A stretch of 43,221 bases of DNA from an uncultured Bacilli bacterium. Lineage in GTDB: Bacteria > Bacillota_I > Bacilli_A > RF39 > UBA660. The position numbers and the translations under genes were made by a program. Below, piece after piece: positions 22,801-29,803 of this stretch (position 1 is its first letter; every line of letters begins with the position of its first letter). The notes under the pieces were generated by a model. It ran no database searches. It was not told where the DNA came from and saw only the letters and a program-made list of their open reading frames with translations. The stretch lies in assembly GCA_934130215.1 (NCBI GenBank), contig CAKOXR010000004.1:1-43221 (forward strand), in the 5' to 3' direction.

Positions 22801-23057
22801 TTGAAAAACTTGCTAATAATATTGTTGATAAAGTTAAAATTAATAGAAATAGTATTGATGTTATTTTTGTTAAAGATATTACAAATAAAATTGATGGTAA
22901 GGAATTATTTATGAATGTTAATAAATTATCTAGAATGTTTAGATTTAGTATGAAAGATAATTCTTTAGTTATTACACTTGATACTATTAAATTAGATAAA
23001 CATTATATTTATTATTTAATAGATTTAGTAAAACTTGTTAAAAAAAGTATAAAATAA
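19818..23057 (+). CDS. mfd: Transcription-repair coupling factor Mfd
   Basis: This 1079-residue SF2 translocase removes RNA polymerase stalled at lesions and recruits UvrA. In order: UvrB-like N-terminal part, RNA-polymerase-interacting domain (VGDYVVHSSYGIGIYKG, about 415), Walker A GDVGYGKTEVAF (about 565), DEEQRFG, SATPIPRTLQMSMTG, QIRGRVGRS and the C-terminal TRCF domain (LYIHKKINGIDSLESLEKVKDELTDRFG). It is about 100 residues shorter than the B. subtilis protein, mainly by trimmed loops in the N-terminal third. Confidence 0.97.
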   Translation: MLKLFDFKKFPSKVSGLNEELKSEYIVELYKKYGSVLLVCDTLYEANNYYQSISKHEECLFFPMDDFLTSEAIAVSPELKVTRLETINQLIKNNNKIVITNMMGYLRYLPSIELYKKSSLKIKLGDTLDIHKLVNKLYDLGYIRESIVFKTGEIAVRGFVVDIFPINYNKPIRIEFWGDTVDSIRFFNIDSQMSLDNIKEINILTYTEFLSTKSAPFEYRLQKNLKDYTDVVGIIDYLKNKNVVFDDYDRFNESYLNLVNEMMEYSVSNNIKADFKYMHDINDFKLDNILDINSLSGEKYFCSNIIPFNGIDDINKRLNEYIKKNNKIIVYISSINKINKLINDLENENAFLTDENNLVNGKINFVIGDIKSGFIYKDYVVISESEIFNSKNNYQYKTNFKMGSKIRDINKLNVGDYVVHSSYGIGIYKGIKTIEKKGIKKDYLQIVYDNSDKLYVPASKMEFITKYSSGDGLKPKLNKLGSNEWNKTKAKARKHIEEMTRELLELYAKRENSVGFQFLDNKELQDEFDNDFAYTETPDQLKVEQEICTDMESTHPMDRLLCGDVGYGKTEVAFRAMFKAVCSSKQVAFLCPTTILSNQHYKNAIDRFKDFDVKICLINRFVSKRIMEANIEKIRKGEIDIVIGTHRLLLNDIVFKDLGLLVIDEEQRFGVRHKEKIKSLKNNIDVLTLSATPIPRTLQMSMTGLRSLSLIETPPVNRYPVQTYVLKENKTIIKDAIYKELSRGGQIFILYNYVESIVDKMNEIKRMIPDLKIVYAHGRMTKVELEDVMQKFINKEYDCLICTTIIETGIDIPNVNTLIIMDSDRFGLSQLYQIRGRVGRSNKVAYCYLMYKPEKNLNEIAFKRLKAIKEFTELGSGFSIAMRDLSLRGAGSILGSEQAGFVDDIGIELFMKMLNEEIDRLNGKEKEEVKEMPLLDGPSSVGDDLALESDLKLYIHKKINGIDSLESLEKVKDELTDRFGKLDDDVIIYMYSEYFEKLANNIVDKVKINRNSIDVIFVKDITNKIDGKELFMNVNKLSRMFRFSMKDNSLVITLDTIKLDKHYIYYLIDLVKLVKKSIK

Positions 23058-23096
23058 AATAAATGCTTCACAATATATTTAGAAAGTGAGGTATTT

Positions 23097-23600
23097 ATGA
23101 AATCTACTGGTGTTGTTAGAAGAATAGATGAACTTGGAAGGATTGTTTTACCTAAAGAAATTAGAAAAAATTTAAAAATAAAATCTGGTGATAGTTTAGA
23201 AATATTTATGAATGATAAAGATATTGTTTTAAGTAAATTTAATTTATTTGATGATAAAAAAGATTTGTTTGATATGCTTGCAAATTGTATGCTTGGATAT
23301 ACAAGAAAGAGTTTTATTATAACTGATACTAGTAGAATAGTTGCTGGAAATAAATATTTAATTGATAAAGAAATTAGTGAAGATTTAGATACACTTATGT
23401 TTTCTAGAACAAGTAAAATTAGTAGCAAAAAGATTTGTATTTGTTCAAATATAACAACAAATCATTATTGTTATTCTTCAATTATAAGTAATAGTGATGT
23501 ATGTGGTATTGTTGTTATTTTTGATGATGAAGTTACAAATAATGATTTTGAACTATGTAAATTTGTATCTAAATTTATAGCAAAATATATAGAGGAGTGA
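23097..23600 (+). CDS. spoVT: Stage V sporulation regulator SpoVT-like (AbrB family)
   Basis: A 167-residue protein with an N-terminal AbrB-type swapped-hairpin DNA-binding domain (MKSTGVVRRIDELGRIVLPKEIRKNL, residues 1-45) and a C-terminal part of about 110 residues that fits the GAF-like domain of SpoVT. In Bacillus SpoVT tunes sigma-G-dependent forespore genes. It follows mfd, exactly the B. subtilis order. Full length rather than the short AbrB form supports SpoVT. A GTGAGG ribosome site precedes the ATG. Confidence 0.88.
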   Translation: MKSTGVVRRIDELGRIVLPKEIRKNLKIKSGDSLEIFMNDKDIVLSKFNLFDDKKDLFDMLANCMLGYTRKSFIITDTSRIVAGNKYLIDKEISEDLDTLMFSRTSKISSKKICICSNITTNHYCYSSIISNSDVCGIVVIFDDEVTNNDFELCKFVSKFIAKYIEE

Positions 23601-23604
23601 TTTT

Positions 23605-24069
23605 ATGAGATGTTTTGAAAAAGTTAGTTTAAAGGAATTTAAAAAATATTATGATGAATCATTATATGATTTTAATTTACCTTCTAGAAGTACTAAAAAA
23701 AGTGCTGGTTATGATTTTTATTCACCATGTGATTTAACTATTAAAAGTGGTGAATGTATGAAAATAGTAACAGGTGTTAAGGCTTTAATGGAAGAAAGAG
23801 ATGTTTTATATTTATATATTAGAAGTAGTCTAGCAATAAAATATGGTCTTGTTTTAAAAAATTGTGTTGGTGTAATAGATTCTGATTATTATAACAATAT
23901 AGATAATGAAGGAAATATTATTTTTGTAATAGAAAATACATCAGATAAAGATTTCGAGATAAAAAAGGGAACTAGATTTGGTCAAGCTGTATTTATGAAT
24001 TACTTAATATGTGATAATGATTCTTCATTTGGTATAAGAAATGGTGGTATTGGAAGTACTTTACTGTAA
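23605..24069 (+). CDS. dut: dUTP diphosphatase (dUTPase), trimeric family
   Basis: A 154-residue protein with the five trimeric-dUTPase motifs: AGYDFYSP (about 34), RSSLAIKYG (about 73; usual PRSGLA), GVIDSDYYNN (about 88, with the catalytic Asp), GTRFGQAVF (about 126) and the C-terminal RNGGIGSTLL (usual RGGGFGST). It removes dUTP and supplies dUMP. The motif-3 tail (YYNN for YRGE) and motif 2 are off-consensus. It lies 4 bp after spoVT and probably shares its transcript. Ung at 27863 acts on the same problem. Confidence 0.88.
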   Translation: MRCFEKVSLKEFKKYYDESLYDFNLPSRSTKKSAGYDFYSPCDLTIKSGECMKIVTGVKALMEERDVLYLYIRSSLAIKYGLVLKNCVGVIDSDYYNNIDNEGNIIFVIENTSDKDFEIKKGTRFGQAVFMNYLICDNDSSFGIRNGGIGSTLL

Positions 24070-24145
24070 AATGTCGTAAAATGACTAATATTTAATATTG
24101 TTTATTTAATTAATAATGTGATAAACTAATTGTGGGTGGAAAAAT

Positions 24146-24307
24146 ATGTTTAAAAATGTTAATAAAATGATGTATGTTTATGGATTTTGTATGTTTTTCT
24201 TCTTATTTGTGTCAATTATTGAATTTAGAACAATTGATTTATTATTCTTTTTAAGTATAAATGCAATAACAACAAATTATATTGTAGCTAGAAATTTTGT
24301 ATTTTAA
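24146..24307 (+). CDS. Small membrane protein of 53 residues, function unknown
   Basis: The frame starts at ATG 24146, 6 nt after GGGTGG, and reads MFKNVNKMMYVYGFCMFFFL..., ending ...IVARNFVF. It has a hydrophobic segment (VYGFCMFFFLFVSII) and a second weaker one (IDLLFFLSINAITTNYIV) separated by a charged EFR. A good terminator follows directly. The ribosome site, spacing and terminator make it a probable gene. I recognise no family. Confidence 0.55.
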   Translation: MFKNVNKMMYVYGFCMFFFLFVSIIEFRTIDLLFFLSINAITTNYIVARNFVF

Positions 24308-24328
24308 AGCACTAAATGTGCTTTTTTT
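24306..24328 (+). terminator. Intrinsic terminator after the 53-residue gene
   Basis: AAAGCAC (24307-24313) pairs with GTGCTTT around a short ATAAA-type loop and runs into a T tract. Confidence 0.8.
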
Positions 24329-24356
24329 GGACTTTTTTATTATGTTATGTTAAAAT
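24327..24356 (+). promoter_or_regulatory. Promoter of tatD
   Basis: TTGGAC (24327-24332), 18-bp spacer, TAAAAT (24351-24356), starting right in the T tract of the preceding terminator and ending 17 bp before the tatD ATG. Confidence 0.55.
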
Positions 24357-24373
24357 ATATTTTGAGGGATAAT

Positions 24374-25105
24374 ATGATAGATACACATGCTCATTTATTT
24401 AATGAATATTATAAAAAAGAAGAAATAGAAAATATAATTAATTCTTTTAATGGTTATATAATAGTAAGTGGTACTGATAGATTATCAAATAAAGAAGTTT
24501 TAAAATTAAATTATAAAAATGTTTTTATTACTTTAGGTATTCATCCAGATACCGTTTTAAAGTATGATAATAATGATCTATTATTTATAGAAAAAAATAT
24601 TAAAAAAATAGTAGGGATTGGAGAAATTGGTCTTGATTATCATTATGGAAAGGAAACAAAGGATAAACAAATAGAATTATTTAAAAAGCAATTAGATATT
24701 GCAAGAAAATATAATAAGACAGCTGTTATTCATAGTCGTGATGCTATTAATGATACTATAAATATATTAAAAGAATATAAAGATGTAAAGAAAGTATTAC
24801 ATTGTTATAGTGGTAGTATAGAAAGTGCAAATGAACTTATAAAACTAGGTTCTTATTTTGGTATTGGTGGAGTAATAACTTTTAAAAATAGTAAATTAGT
24901 TGATGTTGTTTCTAAATTACCACTTGATCGAATTGTACTTGAAACAGATAGTCCTTTTTTAAGTCCTTTTAGAGGATTAAAAAATGAGCCAAGTAATATT
25001 ATTGAGGTAGCTAAGAAAATCGGAGAAATTAAAAATATTACTTATGAAAAAGTTTTAGAAATAACTTTTGATAATGCTATTAGGTTGTTTGACTTAGATT
25101 TATAA
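24374..25105 (+). CDS. TatD family metal-dependent deoxyribonuclease
   Basis: A 243-residue TIM-barrel hydrolase. Metal ligands are visible: MIDTHAHL (His5, His7), GEIGLDYHYG (Glu near 82), VIHSRDA, LHCYSGS and LETDSPFLSP. Members are 3'-5' exonucleases linked to DNA repair. The ATG at 24374 follows GAGGG; an upstream in-frame ATG at 24347 lies in the promoter. The order tatD-yabE-ksgA follows Bacillus (rnmV missing). Confidence 0.94.
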   Translation: MIDTHAHLFNEYYKKEEIENIINSFNGYIIVSGTDRLSNKEVLKLNYKNVFITLGIHPDTVLKYDNNDLLFIEKNIKKIVGIGEIGLDYHYGKETKDKQIELFKKQLDIARKYNKTAVIHSRDAINDTINILKEYKDVKKVLHCYSGSIESANELIKLGSYFGIGGVITFKNSKLVDVVSKLPLDRIVLETDSPFLSPFRGLKNEPSNIIEVAKKIGEIKNITYEKVLEITFDNAIRLFDLDL

Positions 25106-25132
25106 TTAGTGTAATATATAATTGAGGTGTTT

Positions 25133-25777
25133 ATGAAAAAAAGACTTTTGGATATCATGTATATAATAAGCTCTATAGCATTAATATATGGTATTGATAG
25201 ATATACAAAAAGAGATATAATAAAAACAGAGATTATTAAATTTACAACAATTGAAACATATGATGAATCTATACCTAAAAATAATAAAAACATATTAGTA
25301 CAAGGAAAAAATGGAAAAATTGTTACTAATTTAACAACTGGAGAAGTTAAGGTTTTTGAAAGCATTAATGAAGAAGTTGTTATTGGGACAGGTCCTGATG
25401 CTGATTATGTTGGTAAATTAACAGGATATGGTCCGGATTGTTATGGTTGTACAGGTTTATTATATTGTCCAGATAGTGATGGAAAATACCATTATTTAAC
25501 TAATAATATTGAAAGTACTTTTTTTAATGATAAAGAATATGGTAAAGTACATATATTAGCAAGTGATCCAACTCTTTTTCCTTGTGGAACTGTTATTCAT
25601 GTTGTTAATAATGATTTAGATATAATTGGTGTATGTATGGATACTGGTATTGCTATGAGAAATGCATGGAGATTATATGGTAATGTTTTGATTGATTTGG
25701 CTTTTACTGGTGAATCTATAACAGCTCATATTACAAATAATAATACTAAATTTACGGTTTTAAGGTGGGGTTGGTAA
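25133..25777 (+). CDS. YabE-like secreted or anchored 3D-domain protein
   Basis: 214 residues. An N-terminal membrane anchor (LLDIMYIISSIALIYGI, about 5-21) is followed by a short G5-like part (VQGKNGKIVTNLTTGEVKVFESI...) and a C-terminal 3D domain related to lytic transglycosylase cores, with VGKLTGYGPDCYGCTG, ILASDPTLFPCGTVIHV and the acidic motif CMDTGIAM. The B. subtilis neighbour YabE is a cell-wall-acting protein related to resuscitation-promoting factors. Two cysteine pairs occur in the domain. The stop overlaps the ksgA start (TAATG). Confidence 0.82.
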   Translation: MKKRLLDIMYIISSIALIYGIDRYTKRDIIKTEIIKFTTIETYDESIPKNNKNILVQGKNGKIVTNLTTGEVKVFESINEEVVIGTGPDADYVGKLTGYGPDCYGCTGLLYCPDSDGKYHYLTNNIESTFFNDKEYGKVHILASDPTLFPCGTVIHVVNNDLDIIGVCMDTGIAMRNAWRLYGNVLIDLAFTGESITAHITNNNTKFTVLRWGW

Positions 25778-26568
25778 TGGAGTTTAATTTTAAAAAAAAA
25801 TATGGTCAAAACTTTTTAAAAGATAAAAGAATTATTGATAGTATTATTTTTAAATCTGGTGTTTCACATGATACTTTAGTTTTAGAAATTGGACCAGGTG
25901 CTGGTGCACTTACTTGTGAACTTGTTAAAAATGCTGGATATGTTGTTGCTTTTGAAATTGATGAAAATTTAAAAGATATTCTTGATTCTAAATTAAAAGA
26001 ATATAATAATATAGATATAATATATGGTGATTTTTTAGATATTGATGTTAATAAAGTAATTAGCAAATATAAATATTCCAAAAAAATTATGGTATCAAAT
26101 TTACCATATTATATTACTACACCAATTATTTTAAAATTTATAAACGAAAATATTGATGTTAGTAAACTAGTAGTAATGGTTCAAAAAGAAGTTGCTGATA
26201 GATTTAATGCTAAAATTGGTACAAAAGAATATAATTCATTATCAGTATTTTTAAATTATTATTTTGATATTAAAAAATTAATAAATGTACCAAGAAATGT
26301 TTTTGTTCCGGTTCCTAATGTAGATAGTGTTGTTATAGAACTTGTTAAAAAAGAAAATAAATTGTTTGTAAAAGATGAAAAATTGTTTTTTAAATTAGTT
26401 AAAGATAGTTTTAAATACAAAAGAAAAACATTAAAAAATAACTTAATAGGTTATGATTTAGAAAAAATAGAAAAAATATTAAAAGAAAATGGTTTATCTT
26501 TACAAGTAAGAGCTGAAAATATAAGTTTAGAGTTATTTGTTAAGATTGCAAATGGGATGAGTATATGA
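25777..26568 (+). CDS. ksgA: 16S rRNA dimethyladenosine transferase KsgA (RsmA)
   Basis: 263 residues. GQNFL (10-14), SAM motif LEIGPGAGALT (about 36-46) and the catalytic NLPYYITTP (about 108) are typical. It dimethylates the two adjacent adenines in the 3' hairpin of 16S rRNA. ATG 25777 sits 6 nt after the strong AAGGTGGGG and overlaps the previous stop. Its own stop overlaps the next start (ATGA). Confidence 0.96.
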   Translation: MEFNFKKKYGQNFLKDKRIIDSIIFKSGVSHDTLVLEIGPGAGALTCELVKNAGYVVAFEIDENLKDILDSKLKEYNNIDIIYGDFLDIDVNKVISKYKYSKKIMVSNLPYYITTPIILKFINENIDVSKLVVMVQKEVADRFNAKIGTKEYNSLSVFLNYYFDIKKLINVPRNVFVPVPNVDSVVIELVKKENKLFVKDEKLFFKLVKDSFKYKRKTLKNNLIGYDLEKIEKILKENGLSLQVRAENISLELFVKIANGMSI

Positions 26569-27863
26569 ATGATATTAATAATTTTTTATGGATTTTTGTT
26601 GTTATTATTATGATTTTATCATCTTTTTATTTTAGCTTTAAACTAAAAGGAGCTCAATTTAATATAAAAGAAATGTTTAAAAATATAAAAAATAGAAGTA
26701 ATTCAAATATATCTCCTTTTAGTTCATTAATGCTTTCACTTGCAGGAAGAATAGGTGTTGGAAGTATCAGTGGAGTAGCACTTGCTATATATATAGGTGG
26801 AAGTGGAACTATTTTTTGGCTTTGGATAATGGCTTTTATAGGATCAATTTTAACATTTGCTGAAACTGTTTTAGCAAATAAATATCATGTAAAAGATGGT
26901 AATGTTTTTGTTGGAGGACCATCATATTATATAGAAAAAGGATTAAATAAAAGATGGTTGGGTGTTATATATTCAATAACTATTATTATTGCATATGTTT
27001 GCTTTTTTATAGCGATTCAATCTAATACTATTAGTAAATCAATTTGTAATTTTAAAGTGTTTTCTAATAGTGTTTATTTACCATATATTACTGGAATTAT
27101 ATTATCTATTATAATATCAATAATTATATTTGGTGGTATTAAAAGAATTACTAAAATTACTAATAAATTAGTTCCAATAATGGGAAGTTTTTATTTATTA
27201 TTGGCAACTTATGTTATTATTAAAAATATTAATGAAGTTCCATCAATTTTAATTGATATATTTAAAAATGCTTTTAGTTTAAAAGCAGGACTTGGAGCAT
27301 TAATTGGTAATGTTATTTTAGTAGGTATAAAAAGAAGTGTTTTTTCAACAGAAGCAGGAATTGGAACTGGAGCAATAGCTTCGAGTATTACTGATAGTGA
27401 GTATTCTGCTTCTTTAGGTTATGTACAAATGCTTGGTATTTATATAACAACATTAATAATTTGTACATCGACTGCTTTTATTGTTTTACTAGGACCAACA
27501 TTAATTGATGTTATTGATGCAAATGGAATTGAATTTGCTCAAAATGCTTTTGATTATCATTTTGGAATATTTGGATCAATTTCTTTATTTTGCTGTGTTT
27601 TTATGTTTAGTTTTTCAACAATATTAACAGGATATTATTATGGTGAAGCTTGTTTTAAGCATATATTTAAAAGTAATAAAGGTGATATTTTTATAAAATT
27701 AGGTACAATTATTATAGTTTTTGTAGGATCTATTTCATCAAGCCAAAAATTATGGAATTCGGTTGATATATTTATTGCTTTACTTGCTATTATAAATATA
27801 TATGCATTAATAGGTCTTAGAAAAGATGTTATTTTAGAATATAAAAAATATGGAGGTAAGTAG
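26565..27863 (+). CDS. AgcS-type sodium:alanine symporter family protein
   Basis: A 432-residue polytopic protein with about ten membrane helices. The family features SLAGRIGVGSISGVALAIYIGGSGTIFW (about 58-86) and FSTEAGIGTGAIASS (about 258-272) mark the alanine/glycine:cation symporter family. It should import alanine or glycine with Na+. It is translationally coupled to ksgA and ung, an unusual place for a transporter inside a repair and RNA-modification block. Confidence 0.88.
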   Translation: MNDINNFLWIFVVIIMILSSFYFSFKLKGAQFNIKEMFKNIKNRSNSNISPFSSLMLSLAGRIGVGSISGVALAIYIGGSGTIFWLWIMAFIGSILTFAETVLANKYHVKDGNVFVGGPSYYIEKGLNKRWLGVIYSITIIIAYVCFFIAIQSNTISKSICNFKVFSNSVYLPYITGIILSIIISIIIFGGIKRITKITNKLVPIMGSFYLLLATYVIIKNINEVPSILIDIFKNAFSLKAGLGALIGNVILVGIKRSVFSTEAGIGTGAIASSITDSEYSASLGYVQMLGIYITTLIICTSTAFIVLLGPTLIDVIDANGIEFAQNAFDYHFGIFGSISLFCCVFMFSFSTILTGYYYGEACFKHIFKSNKGDIFIKLGTIIIVFVGSISSSQKLWNSVDIFIALLAIINIYALIGLRKDVILEYKKYGGK

Positions 27864-28510
27864 TGTTTGGTAATGATTGGGATATAGTATTAAATGATAT
27901 ATTACATGATAAATGGTTTAAGGAATTAATGAATTCAGTTGATAAAGAATATAAAAATAATATTATTTATCCTGTTAGGGCTGATCTTTTTAATGCTTTT
28001 TTATATACACCTTATAAATCTGTTAAAGTTGTTATTTTAGGACAAGATCCTTATCATGGTGAAAAAGAAGCTCATGGTCTTTCTTTTTCTGTTAAAAAAG
28101 GTGTTAAAATTCCACCATCATTATCAAATATATTTAAAGAATTATATAATGATTTAGGAATAAAAAGAAGTAATACTGATTTAACTGATTGGGCAAATCA
28201 AGGAGTTTTGTTATTAAATTCTATTTTAACAGTTAAGAAAGATAAAGCTTTATCTCATGAAAACTTAAATTGGTCTAAATTTACTGATGAAGTTATAAAA
28301 AAATTATCTGATAAAGGAAATGTTATATTTGTTTTGTGGGGAAGTTTTGCTCGTTGTAAAAAGGTATTGATTAATGAGGAAAAAAACTATATAATAGAGA
28401 GCGTACATCCATCTCCTTTATCATGTTATAGAGGATTTTTTGGAAGTAAACCTTTTTCTAAAGTAAATAATATACTAAAAAATGAGGGTTTTGATGAAAT
28501 AAAGTGGTGA
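27863..28510 (+). CDS. ung: Uracil-DNA glycosylase
   Basis: 215 residues, family 1. Motif A GQDPYHG with catalytic Asp62, and motif B HPSPLS with His182, are intact; the loop GLSFSVKKGVKIPPSLSNIF matches. It removes uracil from DNA. The start is GTG overlapping the previous TAG, about 8 nt after GGAGG. It ends with TGG TGA, which shows that TGA is a stop in this genome. Confidence 0.96.
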   Translation: MFGNDWDIVLNDILHDKWFKELMNSVDKEYKNNIIYPVRADLFNAFLYTPYKSVKVVILGQDPYHGEKEAHGLSFSVKKGVKIPPSLSNIFKELYNDLGIKRSNTDLTDWANQGVLLLNSILTVKKDKALSHENLNWSKFTDEVIKKLSDKGNVIFVLWGSFARCKKVLINEEKNYIIESVHPSPLSCYRGFFGSKPFSKVNNILKNEGFDEIKW

Positions 28511-28513
28511 TTT

Positions 28514-29803
28514 ATGGATAAAGCTTTAGATTTTATTAAAAAAAATATTACAGATGGTGTTATAATAGCTTGTTCTGGCGGGCCAGATTCAATGGCTCTT
28601 TTTGATATTTTATTAAAATCTGGTATTAAAAATATTGTATGTTGTCATGTTAATCATAAAGTAAGAATTGAAAGTGATAATGAAGCAATTATGGTTAAAG
28701 ATTATTGCTTAAAAAATAATATTCCTTTTGAATTATATGAAATTACTAAATATGAAGGACATAATTTTGAAGCAGAAGCTAGAGAAAAAAGATATAAGTT
28801 TTTTGAAACTATTTTAAAAAAATATGGTTTCAAATATTTATTAACTGCTCATCATGGCGATGATTTAATGGAAACAATTCTATATAAATTAGTTAGAGGA
28901 ACTAGTATAGATGGATATGCTGGGTTTAAATATATTTCCGAAAGAAATGGTTATACTATTTTAAGACCTTTAATTTTTTATAGTAAAACAGAGATAATGG
29001 AATATGTTAAAAGTAATAATATTCCATATGTAATTGATAAAAGTAATGATGATATCAATTATGTTAGAAATAAATTTAGACATAAAGTATTACCTATTTA
29101 TAAAGAAATAAATAAAGATGCTCATTTAAAATTTTTACAGTTTTCGAATACATTAAATAAATATGATAGTTTTGTTAATAATTATATTAATAAAATATGG
29201 TCAAATATTGTAAATAATGGTATAGATATACCTTCATTATTAAAGGAAGATGATTTAATTATTGATACTATTATTTATAGATATTTAATTAGTGTATCAA
29301 CTAATATAAATAAAAGACATGTAGAACTTGTTAAAAAATTTATATTATCAGATAAAAAAAATGGTATAATTAATTTACCTGGTATTACTTTAGAAAGAAA
29401 ATATAATAAATTAGATATTTATAAAAAAAATGATAGTTATTTTTATGAATTAAATGATTGTGTTAGATTAAATAATGGTTATATTATTAAAAAAATTGAT
29501 AATACTTTTGATAATTCTAATTATGTTTGTAAGTTAAATTCGAAGGAACTAAAATTTCCTTTGATTGTTAGAAACTTTAATAAAGGCGATAGAATTGATA
29601 TAAAAAATGGGTATAATAAAAAAGTATCTGATATTTTTATTGATAGTAAAATTAGTGGAAGAAATACTTTTCCAATTGTTTTAGATAGTAAAGATAATAT
29701 ATTATGGTTACCAGGTGTTAAAAAATCTAAATTTTGTAAAACAAAAGATGAAAAATATGATATAATACTTTTATATTGTTTGGAGGATGAAAATGAAAAA
29801 TAG
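28514..29803 (+). CDS. tilS: tRNA(Ile)-lysidine synthase
   Basis: 429 residues. The PP-loop SGGPDSMAL (21-29) binds ATP, and HHGDDLMETIL and RPLIFYSKTEI follow. The C-terminal domain is typical (FNKGDRIDI...KKVSDIFIDSKI). It adds lysine to C34 of tRNA-Ile so that AUA is read, important in an AT-rich genome. It overlaps ftsH; hprT, present between them in Bacillus, is absent. Confidence 0.95.
   Translation: MDKALDFIKKNITDGVIIACSGGPDSMALFDILLKSGIKNIVCCHVNHKVRIESDNEAIMVKDYCLKNNIPFELYEITKYEGHNFEAEAREKRYKFFETILKKYGFKYLLTAHHGDDLMETILYKLVRGTSIDGYAGFKYISERNGYTILRPLIFYSKTEIMEYVKSNNIPYVIDKSNDDINYVRNKFRHKVLPIYKEINKDAHLKFLQFSNTLNKYDSFVNNYINKIWSNIVNNGIDIPSLLKEDDLIIDTIIYRYLISVSTNINKRHVELVKKFILSDKKNGIINLPGITLERKYNKLDIYKKNDSYFYELNDCVRLNNGYIIKKIDNTFDNSNYVCKLNSKELKFPLIVRNFNKGDRIDIKNGYNKKVSDIFIDSKISGRNTFPIVLDSKDNILWLPGVKKSKFCKTKDEKYDIILLYCLEDENEK

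Noticed and set aside
23012..23428. Reverse-strand open frames opposite mfd/spoVT, ftsH-region, abgT and others
   Set aside because: They are mirror frames of well-supported genes, with no ribosome site or family resemblance.
28490..28510. UGA read as tryptophan (mycoplasma code)
   Set aside because: ung ends TGG TGA, and recF, ksgA and others stop at TGA; tryptophans are TGG throughout.
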